A DNA stretch of 64,000 bases from Bostrychus sinensis (taxonomy: Eukaryota > Chordata > Actinopteri > Gobiiformes > Eleotridae): the NCBI GenBank assembly GCA_020698575.1, contig CM036255.1:22248501-22312500 (forward strand). Reading direction: 5' to 3'. Below are positions 10,736 through 24,190 of the stretch, in pieces. Made by a program: the position numbers and the translations under genes. The notes under the pieces were generated by a model that searched no databases, had not been told where the DNA came from, and saw only the letters and a list, made by a program, of their open reading frames with translations. Position 1 is the first letter of the stretch. Each line of letters begins with the position of its first letter.

Positions 10736-12394
10736 GTACTTTTTCAGATTTATCTACTGCTACAGAATATTAGAGATGTAAAGTCTCTCCAGATTGCTCT
10801 ACATTCCTTACTGCTATCCACAACATTAGGTAAGAGCTCAAATGTGTCCTTCCCCCTAACCCTGACTTCACCTGCGTCCCAGGACACACAGGATGTTATT
10901 ACTGGCATCCCCGTTAAATCAGACAGCTTCCTGCAAAAAGATCAATTTCCCCTGATGCACTTTCTCATTATAACGTTATCTCACCCACAGACAATAATCT
11001 GGATTTGTCACGCTTTGTTTGTTTTGCCGCCGAACTGTATCAATCACAAGCCGACGGTTAGCTGCAGCTTTGAGTGGATCTGTCACCGAAAATATAAAGT
11101 ATTCACCTGCTGCCGTCCCTCTTCTTCTACAAAATATCTCATCTTTGATTGGCTTCAAAGTTTGTTTAGGCAGAGGAGAGATGCAGTGTAGCGCGGCGCC
11201 TCCAGAAGGAGTTAGGAACGATTGACTTTACTCTCCGCTCAAGCAGATCTAATGTGGAAAAGTGATGGAACCAAAGTGGGAAAGACATTACAGCAGCCAT
11301 GACAACACTTTAAAAACTAATAGTGAATCATACTACAAGCGACACTATGTAGTAATTGGACCTTAAAATAATGTTTTGAAAATGATTTTAGTGATAGATC
11401 AACTTTTAACAGTCCTTCTTTTAACATCCTCTGTCTATCTGTAACTCAGTGGTCACTCAAGCTGCTGTATAGCAAATTCCAAGCAAAATGCTAATGCTAA
11501 TGCTAACCAAAACATTAGGTTATTTCCTCATTTTAAACAGTTTTTAATTTTGTACAGTTTTTGTTTGTTTGTTTTTTTGTTACAATTACAATATAAGCAA
11601 CATGCTATCATCAAACTACAATAATCAAACTGTGATAAAAATAATTAAAATAAATGCTGTTTCCAGAATTACCAAAGCTAACTTAAACAATGTAGATAGT
11701 TATTTTAAAATGTGTTTTAATTCATGATTAATAAATAAAAAAACAAAAGTAAGGGCATAAGTGCATAAAGCTATTAGTTGCTGAGATAGCATCCATAACA
11801 CCTAACAGCAATGAGCAATTAATTAATGGTTAAGTGCTTTAGATAAAAAAAAATGTCTATAGACTCTGTAAAAAAAAAAAAAAAAAGTAATTATATGAAC
11901 TTAAATAATTTGTGTTTTAACAGACGTAAATGATTTGGGGTAATCAGTGTGAGTTAAACTAACTTGTGGGGTTTCATAGTGAGTAGTGAGTACAGTTAAA
12001 ACAGTTTTGCAGTGTTATGGAGACAGATACGGCAGGTATGGAAAGAAAGTTGAAAAGGTGAGAAAGTGTGACAGGAGTAAGTGGTACCAGATGGAAAAGG
12101 CCAAAGCGGGAACAAAAGTGAAGTCTTTTGAGAAGGTTACATTTTGAGTAAAGTTTAGCTTGTTGCATCTGCAGCAGAGGAGATGAAAGAATGACTTTGT
12201 GTGACCGCCTTCTGAGTTTGACCGGAGCGAAGTGAGCCCAGCTGTCCACTGCACTGATCCCTGTCTGTTTGTGTGTCTGAGTCCTGAGCACATCCAGGCA
12301 TCCCGGACTTACCGCTGCCCTTATTTTAGGCAGAGGCGGAAAGTAACTAGATACTTTTTCACTCATTCATCTTCAGTGGCCAGATGGTTGCAAA

Positions 12395-12586
12395 GCTGGC
12401 TCAGAGACATTTATTCCACATTCATTCACTAGGGGCAATTTAGAGTTACCAATTCACCTAACACATATACGTCTTTGGATGGTGGGAAGAAGTAACCAAA
12501 GTGAACCCACAGAAACACAAGTGGGACAAGCACATTGTGTGATGGCTGGCCCAAGGATCACTCTCACAACCTCCTTGCTGCAGGTA
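12395..12586 (-). mobile_element. SINE copy (family A), reverse
   Basis: 'cattcattcactaggggcaa', 'ccaattcacctaacacatat', 'caacctccttgctgcagg'. The tRNA-like A box end is lost. Confidence 0.65.
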
Positions 12587-12668
12587 CTTTCTGAGTTTAT
12601 TACTCAAATGGCTATATTTTTATGTAAAAAAATGAAGAGAAGTTACAAATGTATGATGTTGTGAAACT

Positions 12669-13300
12669 AAGGCTACGTTCACACTGCAGGTCTTAATGGT
12701 TTTTATCTTTGCGTGGCTGTCCACATTACAGTTTAAAAGTAACTTGTGTGTGAATTGTTTCCAATCCTGAAGTGAGCCGCATGCACAAAAAGAGACATGA
12801 CGGAGCCTGGAGTGGTGAAGATATTGTGAAAGATGTTTGAATACATGTCATTGACACTCCTCGATCCTAATTTCTTAATATTTCTTATCTAATTTCTCTT
12901 CTCATTTCTCCTCAGCACAGTTACAATACAACCCCTCAAGTTTTGCTTCAACAGCATTGTCACCTTAAATACTAATTAGGTTTAAAACCTCTTTTTTTTC
13001 ACTGACCAGCTCCATCAGCTCTGTCTGCTGAGCTTATCATCTTTTGATCTGTCCACTTCCTGCTCAGAATTGTGTCGTCTGTTGCATTTCAGTGACATAA
13101 AAGTCAGATAAAATGTGATTTGGCTGTTCAGACTGAAGTCACATTGCAAAACATCAGATACATATCTGATTTAGGACCACAGATGAAAGTGGCCTGGCTG
13201 AAAAAATCTGTTCTGTGCTGTTCACAATGTCATAAAAAAAAATCAGATACAGGTCACATATGGGCAAAAAAGTCAGTGGGCCACTTTTGCCTGCAGTGGA
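12669..13300. mobile_element. Non-autonomous DNA transposon, 'aaggctacgttcacactgca' family
   Basis: The left terminus AAGGCTACGTTCACACTGCA and the right terminus (cttttgcctgcagtg, decayed beyond) are the inverted ends of a common teleost element. The interior has the usual repeated 'aatcagatacaggtcacata'-like motifs and no transposase. Confidence 0.65.
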
Positions 13301-13675
13301 AGTGCAAGTGTTGTTGGTTTAGCCACAGTTTGAAGAGGCTGATCAAATAGCTAAACAAATGCTAAACTATGCTAAATTATGTGCAGCTAGAACACATTTT
13401 AGCTCTGAATGATATAAAACCGTATTTGAAATGTTGATTTGCAATAGCATATTTTTCTGTTTACCAAAAAAAAAGTTATAGATTTGTGTCAAACCTTCGT
13501 CATACAGACAAATAAATATTGACTGTTTAGATAAGATAGATCATAGGCCACAGCTCTATTTTAGAAAACTGTAGGTTTAGTTTGTTCACATTAGTAATAT
13601 TTAATAAAATTTAAGTTTTGGGCAGCAGTAGACCAGCATCTTTTCTTTGATCTTTTTCCCTTCTGCATCTGTATA

Positions 13676-13745
13676 TTGAATTGGCATAGGTTTTACCCCC
13701 TTCCCGACGCCACTCTCTCCAAGTACACTGCCTCATGGCTGATTA
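13676..13745 (-). mobile_element. SINE body fragment (family B), reverse
   Basis: 'ggcataggttttaccccctt' then 'ctctctccaagtacactgcc'. Confidence 0.5.
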
Positions 13746-13804
13746 TAGACCAGGACGCTGTAACTGGCCAAGCAACTTTTCCATTAAGTAAGAACAAAAT
13801 TCAG

Positions 13805-13915
13805 AATTCACTCTCTCACATTTATTTACTATGGACAATTTAGAGTTAATTTCGAGTCACCAAGTCACCTAACATCCATGTCTTTGGCTGATGGGGGGAA
13901 ACCGAAATACCCTAA
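13805..13915 (-). mobile_element. SINE fragment (family A), reverse
   Basis: 'cacatttatttactatggac', 'caagtcacctaacatccatg', 'tctttggctgatggggggaa'. Confidence 0.6.
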
Positions 13916-15433
13916 CTGGTCAGGGTCGGGCCCAAAGTAGGTCGGTCAGATAAGCTCCATGTGTGAGGGAATTGAGTGTTGTTCTAGAGTTGTAAGGGAT
14001 AAGGCTGGAGACTCTGGATGTCCGAGGTGGGACAAGTTTATTTTACCCAGAGACAGTGAACACATTGTAGATAAGATAAAGATGTAGGTCACACTTTAGG
14101 ACGTTATATTGATACAAATATTGGTAAAGAGGACCAAAAATTCTCTTACACCAGGCAGCTCCAAATAGCAATAAGTAGAAGAAAATAAATGAAAAATACC
14201 ATATCCTAATTAGTTTTTCAGCTTTCTAACATTTGGTAAAGACATTTGGCTCAGTTCATTTTTAAGAGCTGCAGTGTAACAGCACACACTAACCTTAAAA
14301 ATCTTTCTACAGGATACCACTGCTTTTGAGAGTGCGGAGTCTGTTTCCTCTTGGTTTTCTGCCATCAGTCAACTTAATCTAATGCAGTGACCTGAGGCAC
14401 TTCTTTTTTCCAAAACTAATATTCATCCCCTCAGCAGATACAGTAGGTCACGGAGCTCATAGCCCATGTGCTAGCCCTGCCTGTCCCCCTCAATGAAGAT
14501 TAAGTTTGCCGAGCAGGATAATCATGCTCCAAGGTCTCTGTGGGTATGCTCGCAATTCAGCTCACTTGCCTTTTTGGGTTCAGCGATCTATCCCTCTCTC
14601 GCTCACACACACGCACCTTTCATTAAGTTGGATCACAACACATCAGGTTTTTAAATTAAAGCTTCTTGTCTTCTTCAGCTCGAATTGGACAAAAACGTTG
14701 GAGTGCTGTGTGAAATTTAAATTAAAAAAAAAACACAATGCTAATTTTATAGGGCAAAACCGTGTCATGTGCCAGGGCCAGAGCCTTGACTGATCGTATC
14801 CCCTGTGTGTGCTTGCATCAGGGAAGTGAGAAAAACACAACAACAGGCATCAGTTAGTTAGACCCGTCCCGTCACTGTCACCATGCTGGGACGCAGAGGG
14901 CAGTGAGATAAATCTGAAGCATCTGCCCCCGAAAATAGAGCGAACAGGACACAGGCTGAGAGGGAACAGGCAGAGGTCACTGTGGTCAGCAAAGTTATTT
15001 CTGTAGAGCTCCAGCAGTGGACGCCCCATCCATTCACTTATCCTGCGAGCTGCCAGCAGGACAGGGGACGTATGATGGCTAAAAATATGTGGCACCGTTG
15101 GACAATCAGGATGTGGGCCTGTATCAGTTGAAGGGTTGCAATCTGTACAAAATGTTCCCTTAGACCTGTGCAATAAAAGTTAGACCATAACTACCCAGTA
15201 TTTTTTACAGTTCTTTCTCTGGTATATATTTTTTTCTATTAACTCATGTTTATATTGATTTAGTCATTCATTCTTTGGTGAAAATGCATTGGCTGCACTC
15301 AGTAAAGCATGGGCCACATATTGCCACAAAATAATGTAGTTAAGTTATAGCTATAATATAAATTGATTGAATGACAACTGATAATTGTTAAGAAACCACA
15401 TAAGCAACTGAGGTTTGAGCCTATATTCAGGTC

Positions 15434-15605
15434 TGATCAGGCATAAGATTATGACCACTGCAGGTGAAGTGAATAACACAGATTATCTCTTCACCATGGC
15501 ATCTGTTAGTGGGTGGGATATATTAGGCAGCGAGTGAACATTTTGTACTAAAAGATAGAAGCAGGAAAAGTGGGCAAGCATAAAGATTTGAGCAAGTTTG
15601 ACGAT
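15434..15605 (+). mobile_element. Tc1-like terminal fragment (second family)
   Basis: It begins with gatcaggcataagattatga at the left end. It continues into 'gtgaacattttgtactaaaa' and 'gaagcaggaaaagtgggcaa', which are the 5' leader and first transposase codons of the family at 9857. The right part is missing. Confidence 0.6.
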
Positions 15606-16628
15606 ACTTTTGATGGTTTTGGTCTAAACTTTGCAAAGCTTCGCCTTGGTGCATTCAGTGGAAACCAAAGTCTTAAAGTTGTCCTTTGATCTCGTTGGGT
15701 TTGTTTATGTCTGTATATATGTGAGTTTATTTACAGCGTGAGATGGAGGACTCTGGAAACACACCTGGCTGAATTACCTCATGTCTCCAAACGTCTGTCT
15801 GTCCTCTTCCTTGACTGGCAGGAGCTGCATTATAGATCATACTTTTCTCTGTGTATTGAAGTGATTTGCGGCAGACACAGATGCACTTTTTGCTGCTGCC
15901 AAAACATGGACACAGATAACAAAGACAAGGCAGAAAACACCTCCACGCCAACACAATGATTTCTTATGGTCTTTGTTCTGTGAGGCTTTCCCATCCTCTC
16001 CCTGCGACTTCCTCTCCGGCTCATACCTCCACTCAATAGTCCATTAGGAGTGTGTTGCTTTCATTACCTCCAGCTTGGCCCTAAGACAGCCTTCAGAGTG
16101 GGGTACAGCGGCTCAGAGCTGGCCACAGTTGCTTTATATATATCTAGAAAGAGAGAGAGGGGAGTGTGGTAATTGCCAGCTCTCTGTTCCCTCCGTCCCG
16201 GGTGTCAGGTGGAAAGTATGATTCGGTGGTGTCTGGGGACCTCCCCCGCTGTGCTTCACCACGACTGGCTGCAACTGGCTGTCCCCCGCCAGGCGCAGGT
16301 AATAGGGAGAAAACAGAGACACTAAAGGCCCAGAGAGTCCCAACAACTGCCACTCTAACAATACACTGCGCTGTGGGAGTAAAAAAAAACACCCACCAGC
16401 GCGCAGTAACTGTATGAAGCACCTAAAGATAGACTCACATCTCTCGCCTTACGTCTCGCTGCTATACACTGAGAGTACCTTTAGACTGTGGCGTCTCTAA
16501 AGTGTTTTGTTCCTTCCACCTGCCCAGAAAGAAGGAAAATATTACATATAATATATAAGTACAGTTGCAGCAGTAAGTACAGTTGCAGCAACTTGTATTT
16601 GTATTTAATGGAAAACACAGAAAAATGT

Positions 16629-17046
16629 AGGGCTGCATGATAACGGAAAAAAACATGCGATATTCAAAAACTATGTCTGCAGTGTTATAAAGCAGGGCCT
16701 ACTATTCTGACATAGTAAGTTGAATTCACTTAAAACTACAATGTAAGTCCCTGTGTGTCCCTTATGAGTCAAAACAATGTCAAAATCAAAACTTAACACA
16801 GACTAAACAGGAATAAGGCAAGGCTAAATTGTGACTAAATAAAAAAATAAAAAAAACTTTTTAAACATTTTTATTTAGTCACAACACAGTCTCAGTTTAA
16901 AGCTCTAGTAGGAAAATTATTCTGACAGTGTAACTCTCAAATGGAAGACTATTATGTTATTGTGATATAGTTATATTCTTGGTATACAAATATAGTGTTT
17001 GCTGATATTACGATAACTATAATTTTGCGATATGTCGTGCAGCCCT
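16629..17046. mobile_element. MITE with AGGGCTGCA inverted ends
   Basis: It begins AGGGCTGCATGATAACGG and ends GCGATATGTCGTGCAGCCCT. The nine terminal bases are perfect inverted repeats and the next bases partly so. At 418 bp with no coding capacity it fits the fish MITE family with 'gcgatat' motifs. One end of a second copy lies at 63558-63640. Flanking bases do not give a clean target duplication. Confidence 0.7.
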
Positions 17047-17099
17047 TGAAAATAAAGGGATATAGTGGGAATTGCATAGATAATATCAAAGCAACAACA

Positions 17100-17185
17100 C
17101 TTTGTAACTTCTGCCAAGGAAGTTTTATTTTTGCTGGCCTTTCTGTTTGTTGGTTTGTTTGTCTGTTAGTAGATAGGCTCGGATT
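17100..17185 (+). mobile_element. Fragment of the 'gccaaggaagtt' teleost repeat
   Basis: 'ttctgccaaggaagttttat' then 'ttgttggtttgtttgtctgt'. A common fish repeat; the related segment 28410-28590 carries its later part. Confidence 0.5.
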
Positions 17186-17214
17186 TTGATTACATTTTCA
17201 GGAAAGGTCATTAG

Positions 17215-17405
17215 CAGCATGAACAGCATTGACAGTTCCCTTCTTCAGGGGTGGTGCTGCCTCCATCCATCCCCACCAATCTGCTATAAAGGTAACATTG
17301 ATGAATTGCATATTAATTTGGCATAGGTTTAACACCAAATGCCCTTTCTGATGCAGCACTCTCTCTATTTATCTGGACTTTGGACCGGCACAAAGATTTG
17401 TTGGT
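17215..17405 (-). mobile_element. SINE body copy (family B), reverse
   Basis: 'ggcataggtttaacaccaaa', 'gccctttctgatgcagcact', 'tatctggactttggaccggc'. The left part of the range is uncertain. Confidence 0.55.
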
Positions 17406-18778
17406 TTGTGAGTTAAGGCACTTTGCAGGGCTAATGCTATGAGCACTATGCTAGATGGCTAAAAGTATATTTTTCAGCTAATACTGCATTCAATAACCAT
17501 TAATAAAGAATATTTGCCTGAAATGTTTCTATACAATCCTCCTGGGAGATACTGAAGGCCATGTTTGTGAAAATTAATTGTTTACATGCTTTCTGCTTCC
17601 TATCTAATGCTTTAAAAATGCACCTCTGTGATGTGATTAGATGATGTCTGCTTAGTACATTGCTCGGTTTCATTGTTGACTATCAGGCCCAGATCTAAAG
17701 TAAAGCAGTATTATAGAGTAAGCTGAAATTCCATGTGAAAAAAAAGTACTTTGAAGCAATATTCTACATAAAGAAAGTGTGTCTTATAAATGTATAAAAT
17801 GGTCAGTAATCATTTAAAAATATATGCAAAAGACACAGTTCTTTGGTGGGATGAGAGGTTTTTACTGTGTTTTGTTCTGTTTCATTCCAGCGAGTGATTC
17901 ATCAAAGAAATGTTATTATTCTACAAAAGGCAGCGCTGCCTAAAGGCGGAATAAACTCTGATGAATTATTTTCCTCAGATGTTTCTTGGTACTCTTACCT
18001 ACAGTACAGTGCTGTATATATATATAATGGCACGTCATCTTGTGTGGCCTTCTCCAGCTCATAGCTTTCTTAAAAGTGTTGACTTAATATGGAGTTGTGT
18101 TGTAAATTTTGAGACTGATCTTGGTACAGTTTTGGTCTTGACTCAGCCTTTGGTCACTATGGCTTTGTTAATGCAGTCTTCACTATTACAGTATGCTGCA
18201 GCACTCTATGCTAGGCCAGTGATTTTGCTATTATAATACAACCAGTAGTTTTCCCTGTACTCATCCCTTTACACAAAGACATAGATTTATGAATTACCTT
18301 GAGCCGGTCATATCTCACTCTTAGCCTTAGCCCTAATCTTTCCACAGATGCATCCAGATCAATTTCTCAGGATGTCTTATTTGTTGAGAGAGCAGCAAAG
18401 GCTAAGCACAGTGAGGAGTGGGGGAGGGTTGGGAGTGGGGTGTATCCAATTTCAAAGCAAAATGGCCTTCAAGATCAAGGATTATACAGCAGATTTGGGA
18501 GTGGAGTTGATATTGATTGGTCGTGCCCCTGGTGAACTGGAGGTTGTACTGTCTGCATGTAAGCTTTTAAATGCTGCTGCTTTAATGGGCCCCTCAACAG
18601 TATCGGCCAATGAGCTGAGTCCGCAGCCACTGACCCTAAATATGGACCTTTGTTTCTCTAGATGTCGTCTTTTTCCCGGATGAGTGAACAAAACATGGGT
18701 ATAAGGCTGAATATGCTTTCAAGTCTGCACTGATACGAGCACGACTAAAGATGGGGTTACAGTCCTGCATTATCTAAA

Positions 18779-18920
18779 ACCCAGTTCAAAAAGGTTGGGA
18801 CACTGTGTAAATAAATAAAATGTAAAGATACAATACAGCTCATTTTGAACTAGAGGGCAGCAACACATCTCAAACAAGTTGAGACAGGGGCAACAAAAGG
18901 CCTAAAAAGCAGATGATACA
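18779..18920 (+). mobile_element. Fragment of 'aaggttgggacactgtgtaa' DNA transposon
   Basis: The segments 'ttcaaaaaggttgggacact', 'gctcattttgaac' and 'aagttgagacaggggcaaca' keep the order of a very common teleost DNA transposon (remembered as a Kolobok-like, TTAA-target family). It is truncated after about 140 bp. Confidence 0.55.
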
Positions 18921-18939
18921 AAAAAAGATCCAGAACAGT

Positions 18940-19137
18940 TGCCTGAGACACTTCAGCTGCCTCCTCTCGATGTGAAGGAGCAGCGGCTCTACTCCAATCT
19001 ATTCCCAGAGGAAAATCGTTTTGGCAACTTGTATCCAGGCGCTTGAGCTTTGGGTCATGACCGAAAGGACAAGATCCCGCATAGGCCTGTGTGAGAGTGG
19101 GAACATAGATCGACCGGTAAAGCAAGAGCTTCAACAC
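18940..19137. repeat. Common teleost interspersed repeat fragment
   Basis: The segments 'tctcgatgtgaaggagcagc', 'ggcgcttgagctttgggtca' and 'gaacatagatcgaccggtaa' correspond to a repeat seen throughout percomorph genomes. The strand and parent element are not certain. Confidence 0.6.
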
Positions 19138-19437
19138 CTTTACATTTTATTGTGGTTTTATGAGATCTGACTTTTTTTTGGGATTAAGTTTGCATTAATT
19201 CTAGTGATATTGCTCCACCAAAACAGTTGTGTATCTAAAAAAATTTGAATCATAAAGAGACATTTGCTTCAGACTTTGACCTTACACATTTCCTTAACCA
19301 ATTACTCTCACTTTTTTCAGGCCTTTAAGTTGATATGCCACATTTTGAGTGACCTTTCCATAACAGCAGTGGTATAGATGTATGTAAATTATATGTTTAT
19401 ACCATGACTGGTATCTCACACTTATTATTTATTTTAT

Positions 19438-19600
19438 TCACCTGCTTAGTCCTGTCATGGGTCAGGGGGTTGTAGCTATCCCAGCCACTTTAGGCCTGTG
19501 GCTGGGTACCCCCTGGACATTTGCCATTTAGACATGTACTGACACTCATTCACTCACCATTGGCAATTGTGATTTAACAGTTCACTGATACATGCACCAA
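19438..19600 (-). mobile_element. SINE fragment (family A), reverse
   Basis: 'gggggttgtagctatcccag', 'tacccctggac'-like sequence, then 'cactcattcactcaccattg'. The tail half of the element. Confidence 0.6.
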
Positions 19601-20269
19601 AAGCTTACATTTCTGCAGTTGTTTACAAAATTAACCAGTAATATGTTAAAGCAGTGCAGAGAAATTCCTAGTTATTTATATGCATTGCTGTGTAGTTCTA
19701 ATTTAAGACTAATAACTAACTATATACAGATTTATTGGACTGTAATGTGTGCCGGACCCAGATATAGTCATATTTTTACCACTAACTATACATTTGAAAT
19801 TCAGATCCTGTACAGTTCTGAGCAGCCGAAAGCATTAGGCAGAGGAGTTTCCATCAGCTTTAATGTGTTTTGATGTTGCGTCCCATACTGAGCGGCACTC
19901 TTGGCACCCCTCTGCGACTTCGCGGTCTTCATCTCATTCGCCAGTCTGAGTCACTGAATTAAAAGTTTGTTGTCCTGCCATTTAGCCATCTGTTCAGCAA
20001 CTTCCTCATCTCTACTGTTTTCTTTCTCTCGCATCACGCTTGCCTTTCACACTCGCTCTTCTCCACATATGCACATGCACACACTGTAGGCCAACAAACA
20101 TGGCACAATATTTGAAGTTTAGTGATTGCTTTAGGCGAAGCTGGGAAAAGTCTAATTATTGATTATGTCATAAGTCTGCGCCTTAGTGAAAAGACTGGTA
20201 CATTTCAAGAGTTTCTGGCTGTAAAATATGCTTTTAAATCCTTGCTTGTTGTGGAAATAAAGAGAATTC

Positions 20270-20415
20270 ATATTTTTAGGCAACTAGGGTTAAGTTTAAA
20301 CATAAAGACACAATCAAATATAAACAATAACTATACTAAAGTAAACAGACCCAGGACATTTCCTGTCCTTGAACCCTCCTTCTTGGTGAGGAAAAACTCA
20401 AAAACTCAAGCAACA
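20270..20415 (+). mobile_element. Fragment of the 'aggaaaaactc' repeat family
   Basis: 'aaacataaagacacaatcaa', 'caataactatactaaagtaa', 'caggacatttcctgtccttg' and 'gaggaaaaactcaaaaactc' align in order with 59520-59620. Confidence 0.6.
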
Positions 20416-20679
20416 AATTATGACACATTCTCCATCGTGGTTTTGCGTATAAATCAGCCAGACCTTTTTTGTATATTATTAACCATGGGGCACAGACTTA
20501 TGACATCATAATAAGGTGACTGCTTCTTTGCGGGGATGATCCTAGAACGACAACTTTCCTACTGTTCCTGTAATGTCAGCAACATGGGGAAATCAGATCA
20601 TATTAGCTCCAATATAAAGCAAAATCAACAAAAGGTTGTCCAAATCCTCTCACTTCTCGCAGTCATTACAAACAGGAGC

Positions 20680-20960
20680 GGATTAGCGGGTGGGACCCCT
20701 GCCGGGACAGCCAGCCGATGAGAATGGGGGAGATGAGGGAGGCCGTTCCTCTCCAGCATTATCTAAATAACAGGCCGGGGAATTCAGTTAAGTACCAGCC
20801 TCATCAGACCTCATCAGTACTCCCAATTAGGCACACCATCATGGCGGCTGCTGGCCCGGTTGCCGTTGGTGACAGATGAGAGTGGGCTGGATCCTAATGG
20901 CTGCCCTGCACTCATAGTCCAGACAATGGGGAGATGGAAGTGTTCAGCCCAAAGAGAAAG
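20680..20960. promoter_or_regulatory. Repeat-poor block, possible conserved noncoding element
   Basis: GC-balanced, with 'cccaattaggcacaccatca', 'catcatggcggctgctggcc' and a repeated 'cctcatcag'. No repeat family recognised. Confidence 0.22.
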
Positions 20961-21599
20961 TGCTCTAACTGCAAATATTTTTACAAAGTTTTACTAAAAC
21001 TGGACTTTCCATCATCCATCATGACTTTTTTTTTTTTAAAACAAAATGGGTTAAACAAAATGGATGTAGTGCTGGGGCATGGCTGCAGCTAGACAGAGCT
21101 GTAAGCCTACCCAAGGTGGTTTATACTTAAATGTAGGTAATTACTGTCTGCAAGTTTATATTTTGAAGTGTAAAGGACGTTTATTTTCTTACTTTGTGCC
21201 AACTTCCTGTTTTTCCTTCAGTTGTAGCGTGTTAGGTTGTCACTGCTCTGCTGCGCTGTGATGCTTCGGAGACATGTCTGAAAGTCCTGTGTGTAAATTG
21301 TTTGATTGAAAAAAATAAAAAGCACTTCAAATGCAGCTCACACTGATTAGACTCATATTTTTCTTTTGTTATTTTGTCAGTTTTTCTTTCACTTTGAAAT
21401 TATTTCCTCTTTCTTTGTTGGTTTTCTCTTTCTTTGTTGACATGCCAATATCCATCTTTTATAGTAGGTTTTTGTTTTGAGAACCTAAAACATTAGAACA
21501 ACGCTGTCATCAGTTTGATGTAACCACTCTTTTTGACTTTTTTAGTGGCACTGTTTTAGCCTGGACAGAGCACTATTACCATAATAATAGTCTTTTATG

Positions 21600-21900
21600 T
21601 CCCGTACCTGTCCATTTGGGCTCCTCTCTCAGGTCTGCTGATGGTGCACTCGTCCTGTCCTTGAGGCTGCGTCGATTAGTCCACCGATAACGGACTTCAG
21701 CTTTAAATAAGCCCGAGTTACCTGCACCGCGCCGGCTGCGCCAATCCCAGAGATATCGATGCGGCGCGTCGATACCTCTCTCCTCCCACATTACCTCCCC
21801 GTGTTCCCCGCGAGGGTCAGGACATGTGCGGCTCTCCCACATCGATCCAGGCCCATTAACGCACACACAGAAAAACAAAGGCTTTCAGAGCGTCTGAGAT
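21600..21900. promoter_or_regulatory. CpG-rich block with ATCGAT sites
   Basis: Unusual CpG density for this intron ('cgcgccggctgcgcc', 'gatgcggcgcgtcgatacc') and ATCGAT at 21755 and 21841. It could be an intronic enhancer or a small CpG island; no exon or start recognised. Confidence 0.25.
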
Positions 21901-22089
21901 GTTTAGGGAAGGACTTACTCAAAGTTGTTGCTCACAGGTCAACCGTGCCATTGGGATATGAAAGAATAAAAGATGCTGCTGTGACATTTGGAAGAGTTCT
22001 GTGTATTTGTTCAGGTAAACCACCATCTTTTTTTTTACTTCCAACAAGCAGATTGTGTTATTTTTTATTGTTATTCCTAGCCTCTTAAA

Positions 22090-22205
22090 TCTAGCCACAA
22101 TGGGTTTACAAGCCAGTGTATTCCTGGTGCCAGAGGGCAGATGATTTGCTGTGGTGACCCCGGTAAGGGAACAGCCAAAGGGAAAGGCGATTGTTTTACT
22201 ACCTT
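22090..22205 (+). mobile_element. SINE body/tail fragment (family B)
   Basis: 'caagccagtgtattcctggt', then 'cagatgatttgctgtggtga' and 'aagggaacagccaaaggg'. The tail is nearly identical to the LINE 3' consensus. Confidence 0.65.
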
Positions 22206-22294
22206 GTTAGCGAAAAGAAGTAATAGTCAGGGTTTGATGAAATAGGTCAAAAAAGAAAGGAGTTTTGGTAGCACCTCTTCTGGATCTAAGAATT

Positions 22295-22560
22295 TCTTAC
22301 ATAATTCTGTACCATTACGAGATGGAGCTAAAGCTACTAACTCCAGCCACAAGGGGTCAATAAAGGAACAAATTATTAGTTTCAAGACTTTTTTTTAACA
22401 TTTGGAGATGCAGTGTAAAGAAATTGTTGCTCAATGGATGGAGCATTTACCCCTGAACTAGAAGACTTCTGATTCAGGTCCAGAGTTCCGGGTCTGGGCT
22501 CGGGCCAATGCCTTAGCAGAGGTTTTTGCTGTCAAAGTGCTTCTCTTGTCTTTTGTTTTG
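22295..22560 (+). mobile_element. tRNA-like repeat (family C)
   Basis: The head 'caatggatggagcatttacc' followed by 'cctgaactagaagacttctg' and 'attcaggtccagagttccgg' looks tRNA-derived. A preceding block ('aagaatttcttacataattc', 'gccacaaggggtcaataaag') recurs with it in other copies. Confidence 0.55.
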
Positions 22561-23599
22561 TTTTTAGAGTACTAACACGATATATTTTAATCTAAATTAC
22601 AAATTGTATGATCTAACTGAACCACCCGACATACTGCTTACATCAATTTGAGTTAATAGCTTGCCTTGTAAAACAAAGTAATTAGCCGTTGCTCACTTTT
22701 TAATTTACAAACAGTGCTCTAATTATATGCTAAAAAAAGTACCCTTGGACAACATCCCGTCCCATCTGTGTGCAAAAAGATGCCACATTGTGTTCAGCAA
22801 CTTTTTTTCTCAAGACCGAAGAAAATTAGTGTCAAGAACAAAGAGAATACCTTAGAAATGAATGAATTATGAGGCGTGCGGTTGTCTGCAGCACTGTTTG
22901 AAGTTCAGACGTACAGAATGAGATGAATGAGGTAGCCATCTCACTTTGGAATTAATTCTGGCCTATTAGTCTCCAACAGCTGTCAGGAAAAGTGTTGCGA
23001 ATGGTCTGGCTCCTACTATTTCCTGTGCAGACGTTGAAACGGCATGGTCAGCCCTTATTATGGACACTTCATCAGGTCAAAACTTATGAGGTACCTCCGA
23101 AAAATTGTGAGACAGAGTGGCATTAAAAACACATACAGCTTTGCTCTCTACTAAAAACTGTACTCCTCCTGTTATCAGTGAGTGTTATGTGCAATATTCA
23201 TTTTGTTAGTCGCAAAATACAGTATGTGCTATAGATGCTGAAATATGTCTTACACAGTGTGAGAGAGAAATGTGCAATGTGTTCATGATAGTTGCCTCTA
23301 CAACAGCATTGCATGTTTTACAATCTTTGAAAACATTATCTGACAAAAAGAGAAAGTTTTTAATAAGTACTCTACTGGTGCCATCAAGGAACAGATGAAG
23401 AGACCAGCAGAGGGCAGCAGAGTGTTGCCCTCTTTTAAACACAAAGGAAAAAAAGCTTTTTATGATGACATTTTACTACAAAATGAAAAATACCTGAAAG
23501 GAATCAGTGGAAACAGACGTGAAAGCAGACTGGAGGTAGAGGGCTTGTTGATTGGTTAGTGCTTCCTGGAGTGGGCCTCAGAACGGCCATGCCAAAGGA

Positions 23600-23710
23600 A
23601 AAACTATTACTTAAACTTGCGTGGAAGAAGCAAAACACAACTCCAGGTATGTTTTGTTTTTATCAATATAAAATGGTAAAAAGCACAGAAATGTCCATTT
23701 TGCGATATAT
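23600..23710 (+). repeat. Repeat with 'caaaacacaactccaggtat'
   Basis: Aligns with 51790-51895: 'ttaaact..cgtggaagaag', 'caaaacacaactccaggtat', 'ggtaaaaagcacagaaatgt'. It lacks the 8-bp insertion that makes the other copy a hairpin. Confidence 0.6.
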
Positions 23711-24190
23711 ATTCCTTTTAATGTTTAGCTTTTTGATATGTTTGGTGAAAAAAGGGGACACCGTTTAAGTTGGCCATATGCTGTGGTCAATGGGAAGATT
23801 CCTTCCTGTGTTATATTAGAGTTGTAGTGTATTGCAGCAAGTGGCTACAACTGGTGGCATGGCAATTTGGCAAAACCCCAGGTAAAATCAGTTCCTACAC
23901 TGCCATTGACCATATACATACAGGTTCTGGTGTGTGACCTGGCGACAAATAATATGGAGGATGTCAAACCCTAAATTTAGTCCATTTTGGTGAGGTTAAC
24001 ATCGGGTTAGGAGGTTAGAAAATGAATCCATCTTAATGTCTTCTAAAATGCTGGGCCCTTAGCTGTGTGTGGCTGCTGTTTTGGCGCTGACAGAGCAGAG
24101 TGCACCTGCAGTTGGTATCACCCGAGCTCCTTTCAGCACAGCGTTAATTACAGTGTGTGCCCAGACTCAGACTCAGACAAACTTCAACCA